Source of the DNA: an uncultured Oscillospiraceae bacterium
GTDB lineage: Bacteria; Bacillota; Clostridia; Oscillospirales; Ruminococcaceae
Assembly: GCA_910586535.1 (NCBI GenBank)
Contig: CAJUHS010000005.1
Location: 71,504 to 135,503, forward strand
DNA length: 64,000 bases
Direction: 5' to 3'
Shown: positions 31,605-40,825 of the stretch, one piece after another
Position numbering within the stretch: the first letter of the stretch is position 1
Layout: every line of letters starts with the position of its first letter
Program-made: the position numbers and the translations under genes
The notes under the pieces: generated by a model
Databases searched by the model: none
Told to the model about the DNA's origin: nothing
What the model saw: only the letters and a program-made list of their open reading frames with translations

Positions 31605-32519
31605 TTACCACGGCTTGACCGTGCCCACGATCTCCTGCAAATTGCTCAGACCGTTATCCTGTACATATTTTTCCAGTCCCTCAATAATTTTCACGGGAGC
31701 CATAGGGTCGGCAAACAAAGCCGCGCCTATCTGGAACGTGCTTGCGCCGGCCATCATCATTTCCACTGCATCCTGCCATGTGGAAATTCCTCCCATGCCG
31801 CAGACGGGGATTTTTACAGCATTTGCTACCTGCCACACCATTCTCACCGCCACGGGGAAAACCGCGGGACCCGAAAGTCCGCCCACATTGTTGTGCAGAA
31901 TCGGACGTCGAGTTTTGATGTCAATGCGCATTCCCAAAAGCGTGTTTATCAGCGAAACAGCGTCCGCGCCCTCGGCTTCCACCGCTTTGGCGATTTCCGC
32001 AATGTTGGTAACATTCGGCGAAAGCTTCATCATCACAGGCTTTTTGGTAGCAGCTCTGACAATTTTTGTTATTTGGGACGCACCATCGCATGTTACTCCG
32101 AAAGCCGCCCCCCCTGCCTTGACGTTGGGACAGGAAATATTTACCTCTATCATATCAACGTCGGTTTTGTCAAGCTTTTCGGCAATCTCGCGGTACTCGT
32201 CCGCCGTTGAGCCGGCTATGTTGGCAATAATTACCGTATCCTTGGTTTTAAGGTTAGGCAACTCTATTTTTATAAAGTGGTCGATACCGGGATTTTGAAG
32301 TCCCACGCTGTTCAGCATACCGCTTGAAGTTTCCGCTACCCTCGGAGGAAGATTTCCGTTCCGCTTTGTACCGGTCGTACCCTTGACGGAAATTCCTCCC
32401 AAGGCGGAAAGCGGGTAAAAATGCTCAAATTCACGTCCGTACCCGAACGCTCCGGAAGCGGGGATAAGAGGATTTTTGAAGTCCACACCCGCGAACCGTA
32501 CAGCAAGCTTTTCAGTCAT
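31605..32519 (-). CDS. pyrD: dihydroorotate dehydrogenase, catalytic subunit (class 1B)
   Basis: 304 aa. Oxidises dihydroorotate to orotate with FMN; class 1B passes electrons to the PyrK subunit and NAD. PLIPASGAFGYGREF near 16-30, NISCPNVKAGG near 128 with the catalytic Cys, MKLSPNVTN near 165 and GMGGISTWQDAVEMMMAGAS near 240. The start at ATG 32519 has GGAGGTGA inside pyrK; the two overlap by 8 bp. Last gene of the operon. Confidence 0.95.
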   Translation of the reverse strand: MTEKLAVRFAGVDFKNPLIPASGAFGYGREFEHFYPLSALGGISVKGTTGTKRNGNLPPRVAETSSGMLNSVGLQNPGIDHFIKIELPNLKTKDTVIIANIAGSTADEYREIAEKLDKTDVDMIEVNISCPNVKAGGAAFGVTCDGASQITKIVRAATKKPVMMKLSPNVTNIAEIAKAVEAEGADAVSLINTLLGMRIDIKTRRPILHNNVGGLSGPAVFPVAVRMVWQVANAVKIPVCGMGGISTWQDAVEMMMAGASTFQIGAALFADPMAPVKIIEGLEKYVQDNGLSNLQEIVGTVKPW

Positions 32520-33288
32520 CAAAAATCACCTCCTGAGCGTTGAAAACAGGACCGTCCTTGCAAACGTGTGCGTAGTATTCGTCGCCGTTGCGGATAGTAC
32601 GGCAGGCGCAGACAAGGCAAGCTCCGACTCCGCAGCCCATTCTCTCCTCAAGGGAAACCTGACATGGAATATTGTTTTGATTTGCAATTTCTATAACCCT
32701 GCGGAGCATGATATTAGGGCCGCAGGCGTAGATAACGCCGGGCTTTTTCGTTTGGAGTACCTCTTTCAAAGCGTCTGTTACAAAGCCTTTTCTGCCCGCC
32801 GAGCCGTCATCAGTACAAAGTACCGTTTCCGCGCCCGTTGCAGAAAAGTCCTCCTGCAAAATAACGGCGGCGGCGTTTCTGAATCCGCTTATAACAGTAC
32901 TCTTTTCTCCAAATTTTTCAGCCACCGCAAGCATTGGGGGAGTACCTATCCCGCCGCCCACAATAACGGCGGTATCGTACTGCTCCAGCTTGAAAGCCCT
33001 GCCGCCGAGAGGAGCGACAAGGTCTATCATTTCGCCCTCCGAAAGCTGCGACATTACCTTTGTACCCTCGCCCCGAACCTCGAAAATAATACGTATAGTA
33101 CCCTTAGCCTTATCTATGGAACATATGGAAATCGGTCTGCGGAGCATGAATCCGTCAGCCTTGACGTTGACGAACTGTCCCGCCTTAGCAGCTTCCGCAA
33201 CCTCCGGACAGAGTATTGTCAGGTCGTATATTTCCTTTGCCAGAGTTTTTTTAGATAGAATTAAGTAATTGCCTTGTTTGTATCTCAT
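32512..33288 (-). CDS. pyrK: dihydroorotate dehydrogenase electron transfer subunit
   Basis: 258 aa, FAD and 2Fe-2S subunit of DHOD-B. LRRPISIC near 49 binds FAD, VGGGIGTPPMLA near 107 NAD, and EERMGCGVGACLVCACR near 210 the iron-sulfur cluster, with four Cys available. ATG 33288 is preferred (GGAGG at 33298-33294) over an upstream in-frame start. Separated from carB by two small membrane-protein genes. Confidence 0.95.
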   Translation of the reverse strand: MRYKQGNYLILSKKTLAKEIYDLTILCPEVAEAAKAGQFVNVKADGFMLRRPISICSIDKAKGTIRIIFEVRGEGTKVMSQLSEGEMIDLVAPLGGRAFKLEQYDTAVIVGGGIGTPPMLAVAEKFGEKSTVISGFRNAAAVILQEDFSATGAETVLCTDDGSAGRKGFVTDALKEVLQTKKPGVIYACGPNIMLRRVIEIANQNNIPCQVSLEERMGCGVGACLVCACRTIRNGDEYYAHVCKDGPVFNAQEVIFDD

Positions 33289-33305
33289 AGCAACCTCCAT
33301 TTACG

Positions 33306-33509
33306 TTAAACATTAAAGTTTATAAAGAAGAAATATGGTGCAGTAATTATCGCAAGCCACAGCGCAAGTTTTCTTTTAATATTATCGTCCAAATCCGAGT
33401 TTTTTAAACATATTTTCAAGTTGAAATTATAAATTAGAACCGCAGAAATCGCAATAGCAATAAGCATCCACAACACGGAATAAATGCTTTCAAATGGAGA
33501 ATCGGTCAA
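33306..33509 (-). CDS. small membrane protein of unknown function in the pyr operon
   Basis: 67 aa. Two hydrophobic segments (about 12-32 and 49-65) flank a charged loop KNSDLDDNIKRK. No family recognised. It lies between carB and pyrK with a same-strand neighbour, both apparently insertions into the pyrimidine operon. Confidence 0.5.
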   Translation of the reverse strand: MTDSPFESIYSVLWMLIAIAISAVLIYNFNLKICLKNSDLDDNIKRKLALWLAIITAPYFFFINFNV

Positions 33510-33568
33510 AGGATAATCTATATTAAGAAATCACCAGTTAGACAAAGTGAAATTATTAAAATCAAGTT

Positions 33569-33796
33569 TCACTCCTCAAAATACAAACGCCGCTCCCGCA
33601 AAATCAGCAATAAATCCGAAAATCCATGTTTTTCATATTGATTTTTTACTTTGCTACAAATATGCTCCTGATTTAATTTTTTCAGTATCAAAGCCGTTAC
33701 GCACAAATCTATACCGAAATTTAACGGCAGAACGATAAGCCACGTTATGGGAAAAGTCCACAAAATCCAAATGGTAAACGCCAAATTATAAAGCAT
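33569..33796 (-). CDS. small membrane protein of unknown function in the pyr operon
   Basis: 75 aa from ATG 33796 (a GTG at 33814 is an alternative). The first 40 residues are hydrophobic (ILWTFPITWLIVLPLNFGIDL), the rest basic and soluble. It follows carB by 30 bp. No family recognised. Confidence 0.5.
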   Translation of the reverse strand: MLYNLAFTIWILWTFPITWLIVLPLNFGIDLCVTALILKKLNQEHICSKVKNQYEKHGFSDLLLILRERRLYFEE

Positions 33797-33826
33797 GATT
33801 TGCCTACGTTTCACTGCAAATTTTCC

Positions 33827-36800
33827 TCATATTTTGGTAATATCTATCATTTCCATTTCGTCTATCTTCTTGCCCATAAGCAGAATGTCCGCAACGGCGT
33901 TTGCGGTGTCTATGGCAGTCAGACAGCAGATAGAACGCTCAACCGTCTTACGGCGTATCTTTACGCTGTCGAATGCGGGGATACGTCCCTTTGCCGAGGT
34001 GGAAATAACATAGTCGATCTTACCGCTGTCAAGGAGGGTCATAACGTTGGGCTTTTCCTCCGAAACGCGGCGTACAACGTTTGCCGCAACCATATTTTTG
34101 TTCAGCAGAGAAGCCGTTCCGCTTGTAGCGTAAATGTCAAATCCAAGGTTTTCAAACTTTTCCGCAACATAGATTATCTCCTGTTTGTCTGTATCGCGGA
34201 CGGTTATAAGCACTCCTCCGCCCTGCTTCTTTTCAAAGTTGTAGCCTGCTCCCACAAGTCCCTTGTAGAGTGCGTCCTCAAAGCTTCTTGCGATACCGAG
34301 ACACTCGCCTGTGGACTTCATTTCGGGTCCCAGAGCAGTATCAACGTCGTGGAGCTTTTCAAAGCTGAACACCGGAACCTTTACCGCGATAAAGTCCGCC
34401 TCTTTATAGAGACCGCTTGTGTAGCCCTGCTCTCTGAGACTTTCGCCAAGCATAATTTTTGTGGCAATATCTACCATAGGTACGCCGGTTACCTTTGAAA
34501 TATAAGGCACTGTTCTGGACGAACGCGGGTTCACCTCGATAACGTAAACCTCGTCATTATAGACAACATACTGGATATTTACAAGTCCGATAACGTGAAG
34601 CTCCATAGCAAGACGGCGTGTGTACTCTATAATTGTCTCCCGAATTTTTTTGGTAAGAGTAAGTGCAGGGTACACAGAAATAGAGTCTCCCGAATGGATT
34701 CCCGCGCGCTCGATATGCTCCATGATTCCGGGGATAACGAAGTCGGTTCCGTCGCAGATAGCGTCAACCTCTACCTCCTTGCCCATCATGTACTTGTCGA
34801 TGAGCACGGGGTTTTCCAGACCGCCACGCATAATAATTTCCATATACTCGATAATATCCTGATTGGAATGAGCAATTATCATATTCTGTCCGCCCAAAAC
34901 GTAGGAGGGACGCATAAGCACAGGGTAACCAAGCTCCTCGGCGGCTTTGAGAGCCTCCTCGGTGTTCATTACCGTATGTCCCGCTGGACGGGGTATACCG
35001 CACTTGTTCAGAAGCTCGTCAAAACGCTCTCTGTCCTCTGCGGCGTCAATGCTGTCAGCTGACGTACCCAAAATGTTCACGCCCATATCGGAAAGGTGCT
35101 TTGTCAGCTTGATAGCGGTCTGACCGCCGAACTGTACCACAACGCCGTATGGCTGTTCTGTTTCGATAATGGCTTCAACGTCCTCCTTGGTAAGGGGGTC
35201 GAAGTACAGCCTGTCGCCTGTGTCAAAGTCTGTGGAAACGGTCTCAGGATTGTTGTTGCAGATTACCGCCTCGTAACCCATTTCTTTCAAAGCCCATACG
35301 CAGTGTACAGAGCAGTAGTCAAACTCGATTCCCTGACCGATACGGATAGGGCCTGAACCGAAAACAATGACTTTTTTCTTGCCTGTGTTTTTACGCTCGA
35401 TAAACTGCTTAGCCTCGTTTTCCTCGTCAAATGTAGAGTAGAAGTAGGGCGTTTCCGCTTTAAATTCTCCCGCGCAGGTGTCAACCATTTTGAACACCGC
35501 TCTTGTCCGCTTCGGACACTTCTGGCCGCTTAGACGCTCAATAGTGCTGTCAAGATATCCGTACCGCTTTGCAAGGTCGTATTTTTCCTCTGTAAGCGTG
35601 CCGTCACGAAGAAGTTTTTCCAACTCCACAAGATTGTTCAGCTTGGACAGGAACCAGCAGTCTATCTTAGTGATTTCGTGTATAGTTTCTATGGAAATTC
35701 CCCGCTTCAAAGCCTCGAACACCGCAAAGGAACGCTCGTCGTCCACCGAGTACAAAAGGTTTTTGACCTCGCTGTCCTCAAGCTTTTCAAGCTTTTTCAG
35801 GTTCATAGTGTCAAGTCCCAATTCTATGGAGCGCACTGCTTTCATCATTGCCTGCTCAAAGGACGTTCCTATCGCCATTACCTCGCCTGTGGCCATCATT
35901 TGAGTACCCAAGGTGCGCTTTGCGTACACAAATTTATCAAACGCCCATTTGGGAAATTTTACCACAACATAGTCCAAAGCAGGTTCAAAGCAAGCGTATG
36001 TCTTGCCCGTTACTTGATTTATAATTTCGTCAAGACTGTAGCCGATAGCAATTTTTGTCGCAACCTTTGCAATAGGGTAGCCCGTAGCCTTTGAAGCCAG
36101 CGCGGAGGAACGTGAAACCCTGGGGTTTACCTCAATAACGGCGTACTCGAAGCTTGTGGGGTGAAGCGCAAACTGACAGTTGCAGCCGCCCTCGACTTTC
36201 AGTTCAGAGATGATATTCAGCGCGGCGGTACGGAGCATCTGGTACTCCTTATCCGTCAGTGTGACAGCGGGAGCGATTACAATTGAATCACCCGTATGAA
36301 CGCCAACAGGGTCAAAGTTTTCCATGGAGCAGACGGTTATAACGTTGCCCTTGCTGTCGCGGATAACTTCAAATTCAATTTCCTTCCAGCCGCTTATGCA
36401 CTTTTCGATAAGCACCTGTGTAATTGGGGACAGGCGCAGTCCGTTTGTGGAAATATCCCGAAGCTCGTCCTCGTTGTAAGCGATACCTCCGCCTGTGCCG
36501 CCCAAGGTAAACGCAGGACGGACAATAACAGGATAGCCTATCACCTCGGCAAAATCCACCGCGTCGTCAACAGTCTCAACCACCTTTGAGGGTATGCAAG
36601 GTTCGCCTATCTTTTCCATAGTATCCTTGAAAGCCTGTCTGTCCTCGGCTTTATGGATAGTCTCGGGATTCGCACCCAGAAGCTTAACGCCCTGCTCGTC
36701 CAGAAAACCGCACTCCGCAAGCTGCATTGAAAGAGTCAGACCCGTCTGTCCGCCAAGGGTGGAAAGAACGCTGTCTGGCTTTTCAATTTCAATTATTTTT

Positions 36801-37024
36801 TTCACTACGTCAAGGGTCAGCGGCTCTATGTACACCTTGTCCGCCATAGCCTTGTCGGTCATTATCGTTGCAGGGTTGGAGTTGATGAGCACAACCTCCA
36901 GACCCTCCTGCTTCAGCGCGCGGCACGCCTGCGTTCCCGCGTAGTCAAACTCGGCAGCCTGTCCGATAATGATCGGTCCCGAACCGATAACGAGGACTTT
37001 TTTAATATCCTTTCTCAATGGCAT
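33827..37024 (-). CDS. carB: carbamoyl-phosphate synthase large subunit
   Basis: 1065 aa, full length. Two homologous ATP-grasp halves, each starting with a KVLVIGSGPI...GQ or KVIVFGSGPIRIGQG glycine motif (near 8 and 550), FALHPTSFEYAVIEVNPRVSRSSALASKATG in the first half and a C-terminal MGS-like allosteric domain (from about 930). Makes carbamoyl phosphate from bicarbonate, glutamine-derived ammonia and two ATP. GGAGG in the end of carA serves as its ribosome site. Confidence 0.97.
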   Translation of the reverse strand: MPLRKDIKKVLVIGSGPIIIGQAAEFDYAGTQACRALKQEGLEVVLINSNPATIMTDKAMADKVYIEPLTLDVVKKIIEIEKPDSVLSTLGGQTGLTLSMQLAECGFLDEQGVKLLGANPETIHKAEDRQAFKDTMEKIGEPCIPSKVVETVDDAVDFAEVIGYPVIVRPAFTLGGTGGGIAYNEDELRDISTNGLRLSPITQVLIEKCISGWKEIEFEVIRDSKGNVITVCSMENFDPVGVHTGDSIVIAPAVTLTDKEYQMLRTAALNIISELKVEGGCNCQFALHPTSFEYAVIEVNPRVSRSSALASKATGYPIAKVATKIAIGYSLDEIINQVTGKTYACFEPALDYVVVKFPKWAFDKFVYAKRTLGTQMMATGEVMAIGTSFEQAMMKAVRSIELGLDTMNLKKLEKLEDSEVKNLLYSVDDERSFAVFEALKRGISIETIHEITKIDCWFLSKLNNLVELEKLLRDGTLTEEKYDLAKRYGYLDSTIERLSGQKCPKRTRAVFKMVDTCAGEFKAETPYFYSTFDEENEAKQFIERKNTGKKKVIVFGSGPIRIGQGIEFDYCSVHCVWALKEMGYEAVICNNNPETVSTDFDTGDRLYFDPLTKEDVEAIIETEQPYGVVVQFGGQTAIKLTKHLSDMGVNILGTSADSIDAAEDRERFDELLNKCGIPRPAGHTVMNTEEALKAAEELGYPVLMRPSYVLGGQNMIIAHSNQDIIEYMEIIMRGGLENPVLIDKYMMGKEVEVDAICDGTDFVIPGIMEHIERAGIHSGDSISVYPALTLTKKIRETIIEYTRRLAMELHVIGLVNIQYVVYNDEVYVIEVNPRSSRTVPYISKVTGVPMVDIATKIMLGESLREQGYTSGLYKEADFIAVKVPVFSFEKLHDVDTALGPEMKSTGECLGIARSFEDALYKGLVGAGYNFEKKQGGGVLITVRDTDKQEIIYVAEKFENLGFDIYATSGTASLLNKNMVAANVVRRVSEEKPNVMTLLDSGKIDYVISTSAKGRIPAFDSVKIRRKTVERSICCLTAIDTANAVADILLMGKKIDEMEMIDITKI

Positions 37025-37025
37025 T

Positions 37026-38138
37026 TTAGTTGTCCTCCTTATTTTTCTTTATCATATCAATAAACTCGTCAAAAAGGTAAGCCGTATCATGAGGACCTCC
37101 GCAGGCTTCTGGGTGGAACTGCACTGTAAAGCATGGGAAATTCCTGTACCTTACACCCTCGCATGTCTGGTCGTTGGAGTTTTTGTGGGAAACTTCTCCG
37201 ACTTCGGGAGAAATGCTATCGCTCACCACAGCGTAGCCGTGGTTCTGGGACGTTACAAAGGTCTTGTCCAGCTTGATGTCGTCCACGGGCTGATTCGCGC
37301 CGCGGTGACCGTACTTAAGCTTTTCTGTGCGCGCGCCGTTGGCAAGAGCGGTAAGCTGGTGTCCCAAACAAATACCAAAGGTTGGTATACCAAGCTTGTT
37401 TATTTCTTTCAGATTTGAAATAATATCCGTATTTTCAGCAGGGTCGCCCGGTCCGTTGGAAAGCATTATTCCGTCGGGATTCAGAGCCTTGACCTGCTCC
37501 GCTGTGGTGTCAGCGGGGACTACCGTAACATTGCAGCCGCGCTTTAAAAGCTCGCGGCGAATATTGAACTTGTACCCGAAATCAAACAGCGCAACGTGGT
37601 ACTTAGGCTCGTCCGCCTTGAAAAATTCCTGCTCCTTGACGGTGACGGACTTTACCGCGTTCACAATTTTGAACTCGTTGATTTTTTTGAGGAATTCCTC
37701 TTTCTTCTCGTAAACATTCTCCGTAGTGATAACGCCGTTCATAACGCCGTGTTCGCGGATAATTCTCGTCAGACAGCGGGTGTCTATGGAGTGTATGCCG
37801 ATGATATTGTGCTTTTTAAGGAACTCGTCCACGTTCCCCTCGCTGCGGAAGTTGGAGGGCGCACTGCACCACTCCCGAACCACATAGCCGCTTACCACGG
37901 AAGTGTTGGACTCGTAGTCCGTATCGTTCACGCCGTAGTTTCCGATAAGCGGGAACGTCTGGGTGACGATCTGACCGTAGTAGCTTGGGTCGGAAAGAGT
38001 TTCCTCATAGCCCGTCATACTCGTTGCAAAAACGATCTCGCCGAAGGACGTGCCTTTCGCGCCGAAGCTTTGACCCTCGAACACCCTGCCGTCCGCAAGC
38101 ATAAGATACGCTTTTTCGCCTAAATTAAATAAAGACAT
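37026..38138 (-). CDS. carA: carbamoyl-phosphate synthase small subunit
   Basis: 370 aa glutamine amidotransferase. The nucleophile is in FGICLGHQL near 255, followed by KYGHRGANQPV and the His-Glu in VQFHPEACGGPHD near 345. Supplies ammonia to CarB, which begins 1 bp after its stop. AAAGGAC precedes the ATG. Upstream on this strand are three accessory genes separating it from pyrF. Confidence 0.97.
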   Translation of the reverse strand: MSLFNLGEKAYLMLADGRVFEGQSFGAKGTSFGEIVFATSMTGYEETLSDPSYYGQIVTQTFPLIGNYGVNDTDYESNTSVVSGYVVREWCSAPSNFRSEGNVDEFLKKHNIIGIHSIDTRCLTRIIREHGVMNGVITTENVYEKKEEFLKKINEFKIVNAVKSVTVKEQEFFKADEPKYHVALFDFGYKFNIRRELLKRGCNVTVVPADTTAEQVKALNPDGIMLSNGPGDPAENTDIISNLKEINKLGIPTFGICLGHQLTALANGARTEKLKYGHRGANQPVDDIKLDKTFVTSQNHGYAVVSDSISPEVGEVSHKNSNDQTCEGVRYRNFPCFTVQFHPEACGGPHDTAYLFDEFIDMIKKNKEDN

Positions 38139-38196
38139 TTTACCAGTCCTTTCAGAGGATAAATCTATTTTATTAAATTATTTTAACTTTATCAGG

Positions 38197-38613
38197 TCAT
38201 GTACCGCCATAAATATATTCAAAAATTTTATGCTTTTCAAAATCGTCAATAATTGTTTTGGGCAGCATATTCCTGCACTCGTCTTTATCCGCCCATATAA
38301 ACGCCTGATGTTCATTGCTCAAAGTCACATTTTCCGCTTGAGCTTCACAAAGATAAGCAATAATTAAATAAGGTTCTTCCGCATTCACAAGAGTCACATA
38401 AGCAACTCGTTCTATTGTGATCTCTGTAATACCTGTTTCTTCCGTTATTTCTCTTATCATGGCTTCTTCTGGTATTTCTCCGTATTCGATATTCCCTCCT
38501 GCGTTCTCCCAAGTGTTCGCACCGGTAGGATCATTTTCGCTTCTCTGAATAAGAAGAATCTTACCGAGATTTCGGTTAAATATTATGCCTTTGACAATTA
38601 TATCAGCTTTCAC
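38197..38613 (-). CDS. NUDIX hydrolase inserted before carA
   Basis: 138 aa with a perfect NUDIX box: GGNIEYGEIPEEAMIREITEETGI contains G-x5-E-x7-REITEE-x-G. MutT-like size. GTG start with GGGGAGG at the ideal distance. It lies between pyrF and carA with two acetyltransferase genes, and would be cotranscribed with the pyr operon. Substrate unknown. Confidence 0.88.
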   Translation of the reverse strand: MKADIIVKGIIFNRNLGKILLIQRSENDPTGANTWENAGGNIEYGEIPEEAMIREITEETGITEITIERVAYVTLVNAEEPYLIIAYLCEAQAENVTLSNEHQAFIWADKDECRNMLPKTIIDDFEKHKIFEYIYGGT

Positions 38614-38671
38614 CGTCTTTACCTCCCCAAATCACGATTTATCGGTTCGACAAACGATAATTTTCTATAGA

Positions 38672-38757
38672 TAAGAGTTGAAAAGTTCTTTTGTCAGTTC
38701 ATAATCAACGGAGGAACGTTCATTGCCCAGCTGGTCTTTCCATGCGTCAGAGGTCTA
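38672..38757 (-). pseudogene. C-terminal fragment of an unknown gene
   Basis: Between the acetyltransferase and NUDIX genes the minus strand encodes DAWKDQLGNERSSVDYELT and on to FNSYL-stop with no start codon; a stop lies just upstream in the same frame. The sequence is protein-like but I cannot name its family. Likely a 3' remnant of another gene. Confidence 0.4.
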
Positions 38758-39178
38758 TTCTCATTTTAGTTATTTCACAACTTTTTTCAATTTCAGCAAA
38801 TCCAAGTTTCTTGTATAATTTTTCAGCTTCCGTATTATCATTATCTACCTTTAAGATAATATAAGAATACCCCTCATTTTTGCTTATTTGGCGTGCATGA
38901 TTTATCATTTTAGTTCCTATACCTTGATTACGATATTCCTCATTCACAACCAAATACGATAGATATACAGTTTTGTTATCCACAGGACACAAGGACATAC
39001 CCGCCACATATTTACCTTTGAGAATATAAGCATACATTGTCCTGACTTTATTCTCAATTTCGCATTCTATTCTTTTTCTTTTTTCTGAATTATTTTCAAA
39101 ATCCCAAAAAGAAAAACAATTTTGAAGCTCGCTGCGTGATATTCGCCGTATACCATTATTCTCGATCTTACTATCCAT
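38747..39178 (-). CDS. GNAT family N-acetyltransferase
   Basis: 143 aa. YLSYLVVNEEYRNQGIGTKMINHARQ with the RNQGIG acetyl-CoA loop near 82-87, then NTEAEKLYKKLGFAEIEK near 113. AGGA 8 bp before the ATG comes directly after a stray pyrF 3' end (39189-39227). AT-richer than the pyr genes around it, which fits acquisition. Confidence 0.85.
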   Translation of the reverse strand: MDSKIENNGIRRISRSELQNCFSFWDFENNSEKRKRIECEIENKVRTMYAYILKGKYVAGMSLCPVDNKTVYLSYLVVNEEYRNQGIGTKMINHARQISKNEGYSYIILKVDNDNTEAEKLYKKLGFAEIEKSCEITKMRIDL

Positions 39179-39188
39179 ACCGCAGATC

Positions 39189-39227
39189 CTACTTTTTCAA
39201 AGCCGTAACAAACCCAATAATATCCTC
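39189..39227 (-). pseudogene. second copy of the 3' end of pyrF
   Basis: EDIIGFVTALKK-stop, against EDITGFVTALKK-stop at the end of pyrF (39909-39871). About 36 of 41 bases match, including a 20-bp identical run TTTGTTACGGCTTTGAAAAA. A TAA in frame directly upstream shows that nothing more of pyrF remains. It sits directly before the acetyltransferase gene at 39178. Confidence 0.8.
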
Positions 39228-39275
39228 TTATTTTTATTTTAACGCGGTTGCGCTGGCCTATTGATAAACAAGAAT

Positions 39276-39722
39276 TTACGGATATAAAACAAATTTTTGA
39301 TTTGGATAGCCAAACTCTTCAATAAGCTCTGCTTCTTTAAATCCAAACTTTTTATACAGCGCTCTCGGAGCAATTCCCTTTTCATCGTCTTCATGGAATG
39401 TTAAGACTGAAATCTCCCTGCTTCTGTCCAATTCACCGAGCGCTTTTTCCAAAAGGGCGGCGCCTATACCATGCCGCCTGTATTCCGGAGCCACAGCTAA
39501 ACAGCAGATCATATTGCGGCTTCGTGAAAACAGGATCACACCCGCAATATAATTGCCGCGCTTTATACACAATGCCTGCTTCTTATCCATAAATTTCAGC
39601 ACTGTCTACGAATGTTCTTCTATGCTCTTATCCGTTTCCAGTCCGGGAAAATTCCAGCTTACACGCTTGACCAAATTTATCCACTGTTCAATATCGGACG
39701 GTTTTCCGAATAACACTTCCAT
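39276..39722 (-). pseudogene. GNAT acetyltransferase gene with one in-frame stop
   Basis: The full frame starts at ATG 39722 with AGGAG upstream: MEVLFGKPSDIEQWINLVKR, continuing to FPGLETDKSIEEHS, then a TAG at 39608-39606, then TVLKFMDKKQALCIKRG and the acetyl-CoA loop YRRHGIGAALLEKAL to the natural stop. Everything except codon 39 is intact, including the C-terminal FGYPNQKFVLYP. A GTG at 39602 could restart translation but has no ribosome site. Recent inactivation, or a sequencing error. Confidence 0.75.
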
Positions 39723-39756
39723 AGAAAAACTTCTCCTCAAATTTCGATTTATATTA

Positions 39757-39849
39757 ATAACCAATTAAAAAGCATATAAAAATCAAGCAAAAATTTGCAT
39801 ATAGGATTTATTTATGCGCAGATTTTTTATCTATACTTTTATCGGTTAT
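39757..39849. repeat. 93-bp palindromic repeat element, copy B
   Basis: Starts ATAACCAATTAAAAAG and ends CTTTTATCGGTTAT; the interior has ATAAAAATC and GATTTTTTAT at the same positions as copies A and C. It lies between the pyrF stop and the acetyltransferase pseudogene. Confidence 0.65.
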
Positions 39850-39870
39850 CAGTATTAGCAGCCGCCGGAC

Positions 39871-40803
39871 TTATTTTTTCAAAGCCGTAACAAATCCCGT
39901 AATATCCTCTCTCATTCTAATGCACTCGCGCCTTGCCGCACCCGCGAAATCGCGGGGGTCGCACTCCTCTTTTTGGTAGGCGCACATTACCGCTCTGGAG
40001 GAATTAACTATTGCTCCCAGCCCCTTGCGGTCAAAAGCCTTTGCAACGCCCTCCGCGCCGCCGCCCTGCGCTCCGTAGCCGGGGACAAGGAAAAACGTGT
40101 GAGGAAGCTTTGCCCGCATTTCCTCAAGCTGTTCGGGATAGGTCGCTCCCACCACCGCGCCAACCGCGGAGTAGCCGTACATACCGATAGTCTCTTCTCC
40201 CCACTTCTCGCACATACCGCCCATTGTCTCGTAAACCGTCCTGCCGTCGTCCAGAACTCTGTCCTGCAATTCTCCGCTGGACTTGTTGGAGGTCTTCACA
40301 AGCACAAAGATACCCTTGTCGTTCTTTTTGCAAAGCTCCGTCAGGGGGACGATACCGTCCGTACCGAGGTAGCCGTTCACTGTAAGAGCGTCCGCGCTGA
40401 AGCCCTCAAGGTCCAGACCGTCAACGTTAGCTGTGCCGAGGTATGCGTTAGCGTACGCCTCCATAGTAGCGCCAATGTCGTTGCGCTTGCCGTCCACAAT
40501 GACGAACATACCCTTTTTCTTTGCGTACTCAATAGTTTTGTACAGCGCCTTAACGCCATGGTGACCGTACATTTCGTAATACGCCGCCTGCGGCTTTACC
40601 GCGGGAACAATATCGCACACTGCGTCAATAATAGCCTTATTGAAGCGGAGCAGAGCCGCCGCCGCGCCCTTTAAGTCCCTGCCCTTGTCCTTGAAAGCTT
40701 CCTCGCGGAGGTACGCGGGAACGTAGTCCAGCTTAGGGTCGAGTCCCACCACAGTGGGATTTCCCGTTTCAATAATTTTTTTAATAAGTCTGTCGAATGA
40801 CAT
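39871..40803 (-). CDS. pyrF: orotidine 5'-phosphate decarboxylase (type 2)
   Basis: 310 aa, the long type-2 form. VVGLDPKLDYVP near 18, VIVDGKRNDIGATMEAYANAYLG near 94-116 holds the catalytic DxKxxD cluster, and VPGYGAQGG near 243 binds phosphate. Final step of UMP synthesis. AAAGGGAG precedes the ATG. Its last 12 codons are duplicated at 39189-39227, beyond the acetyltransferase pseudogene and a palindromic element. Confidence 0.95.
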   Translation of the reverse strand: MSFDRLIKKIIETGNPTVVGLDPKLDYVPAYLREEAFKDKGRDLKGAAAALLRFNKAIIDAVCDIVPAVKPQAAYYEMYGHHGVKALYKTIEYAKKKGMFVIVDGKRNDIGATMEAYANAYLGTANVDGLDLEGFSADALTVNGYLGTDGIVPLTELCKKNDKGIFVLVKTSNKSSGELQDRVLDDGRTVYETMGGMCEKWGEETIGMYGYSAVGAVVGATYPEQLEEMRAKLPHTFFLVPGYGAQGGGAEGVAKAFDRKGLGAIVNSSRAVMCAYQKEECDPRDFAGAARRECIRMREDITGFVTALKK

Positions 40804-40825
40804 AATATCTCTCCCTTTCTTTTAG

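Noticed and set aside
33800..36944. Several plus-strand ORFs of 100-230 codons opposite carB
   Set aside because: All are antisense to a full-length, motif-complete carB and lack any recognisable domain.
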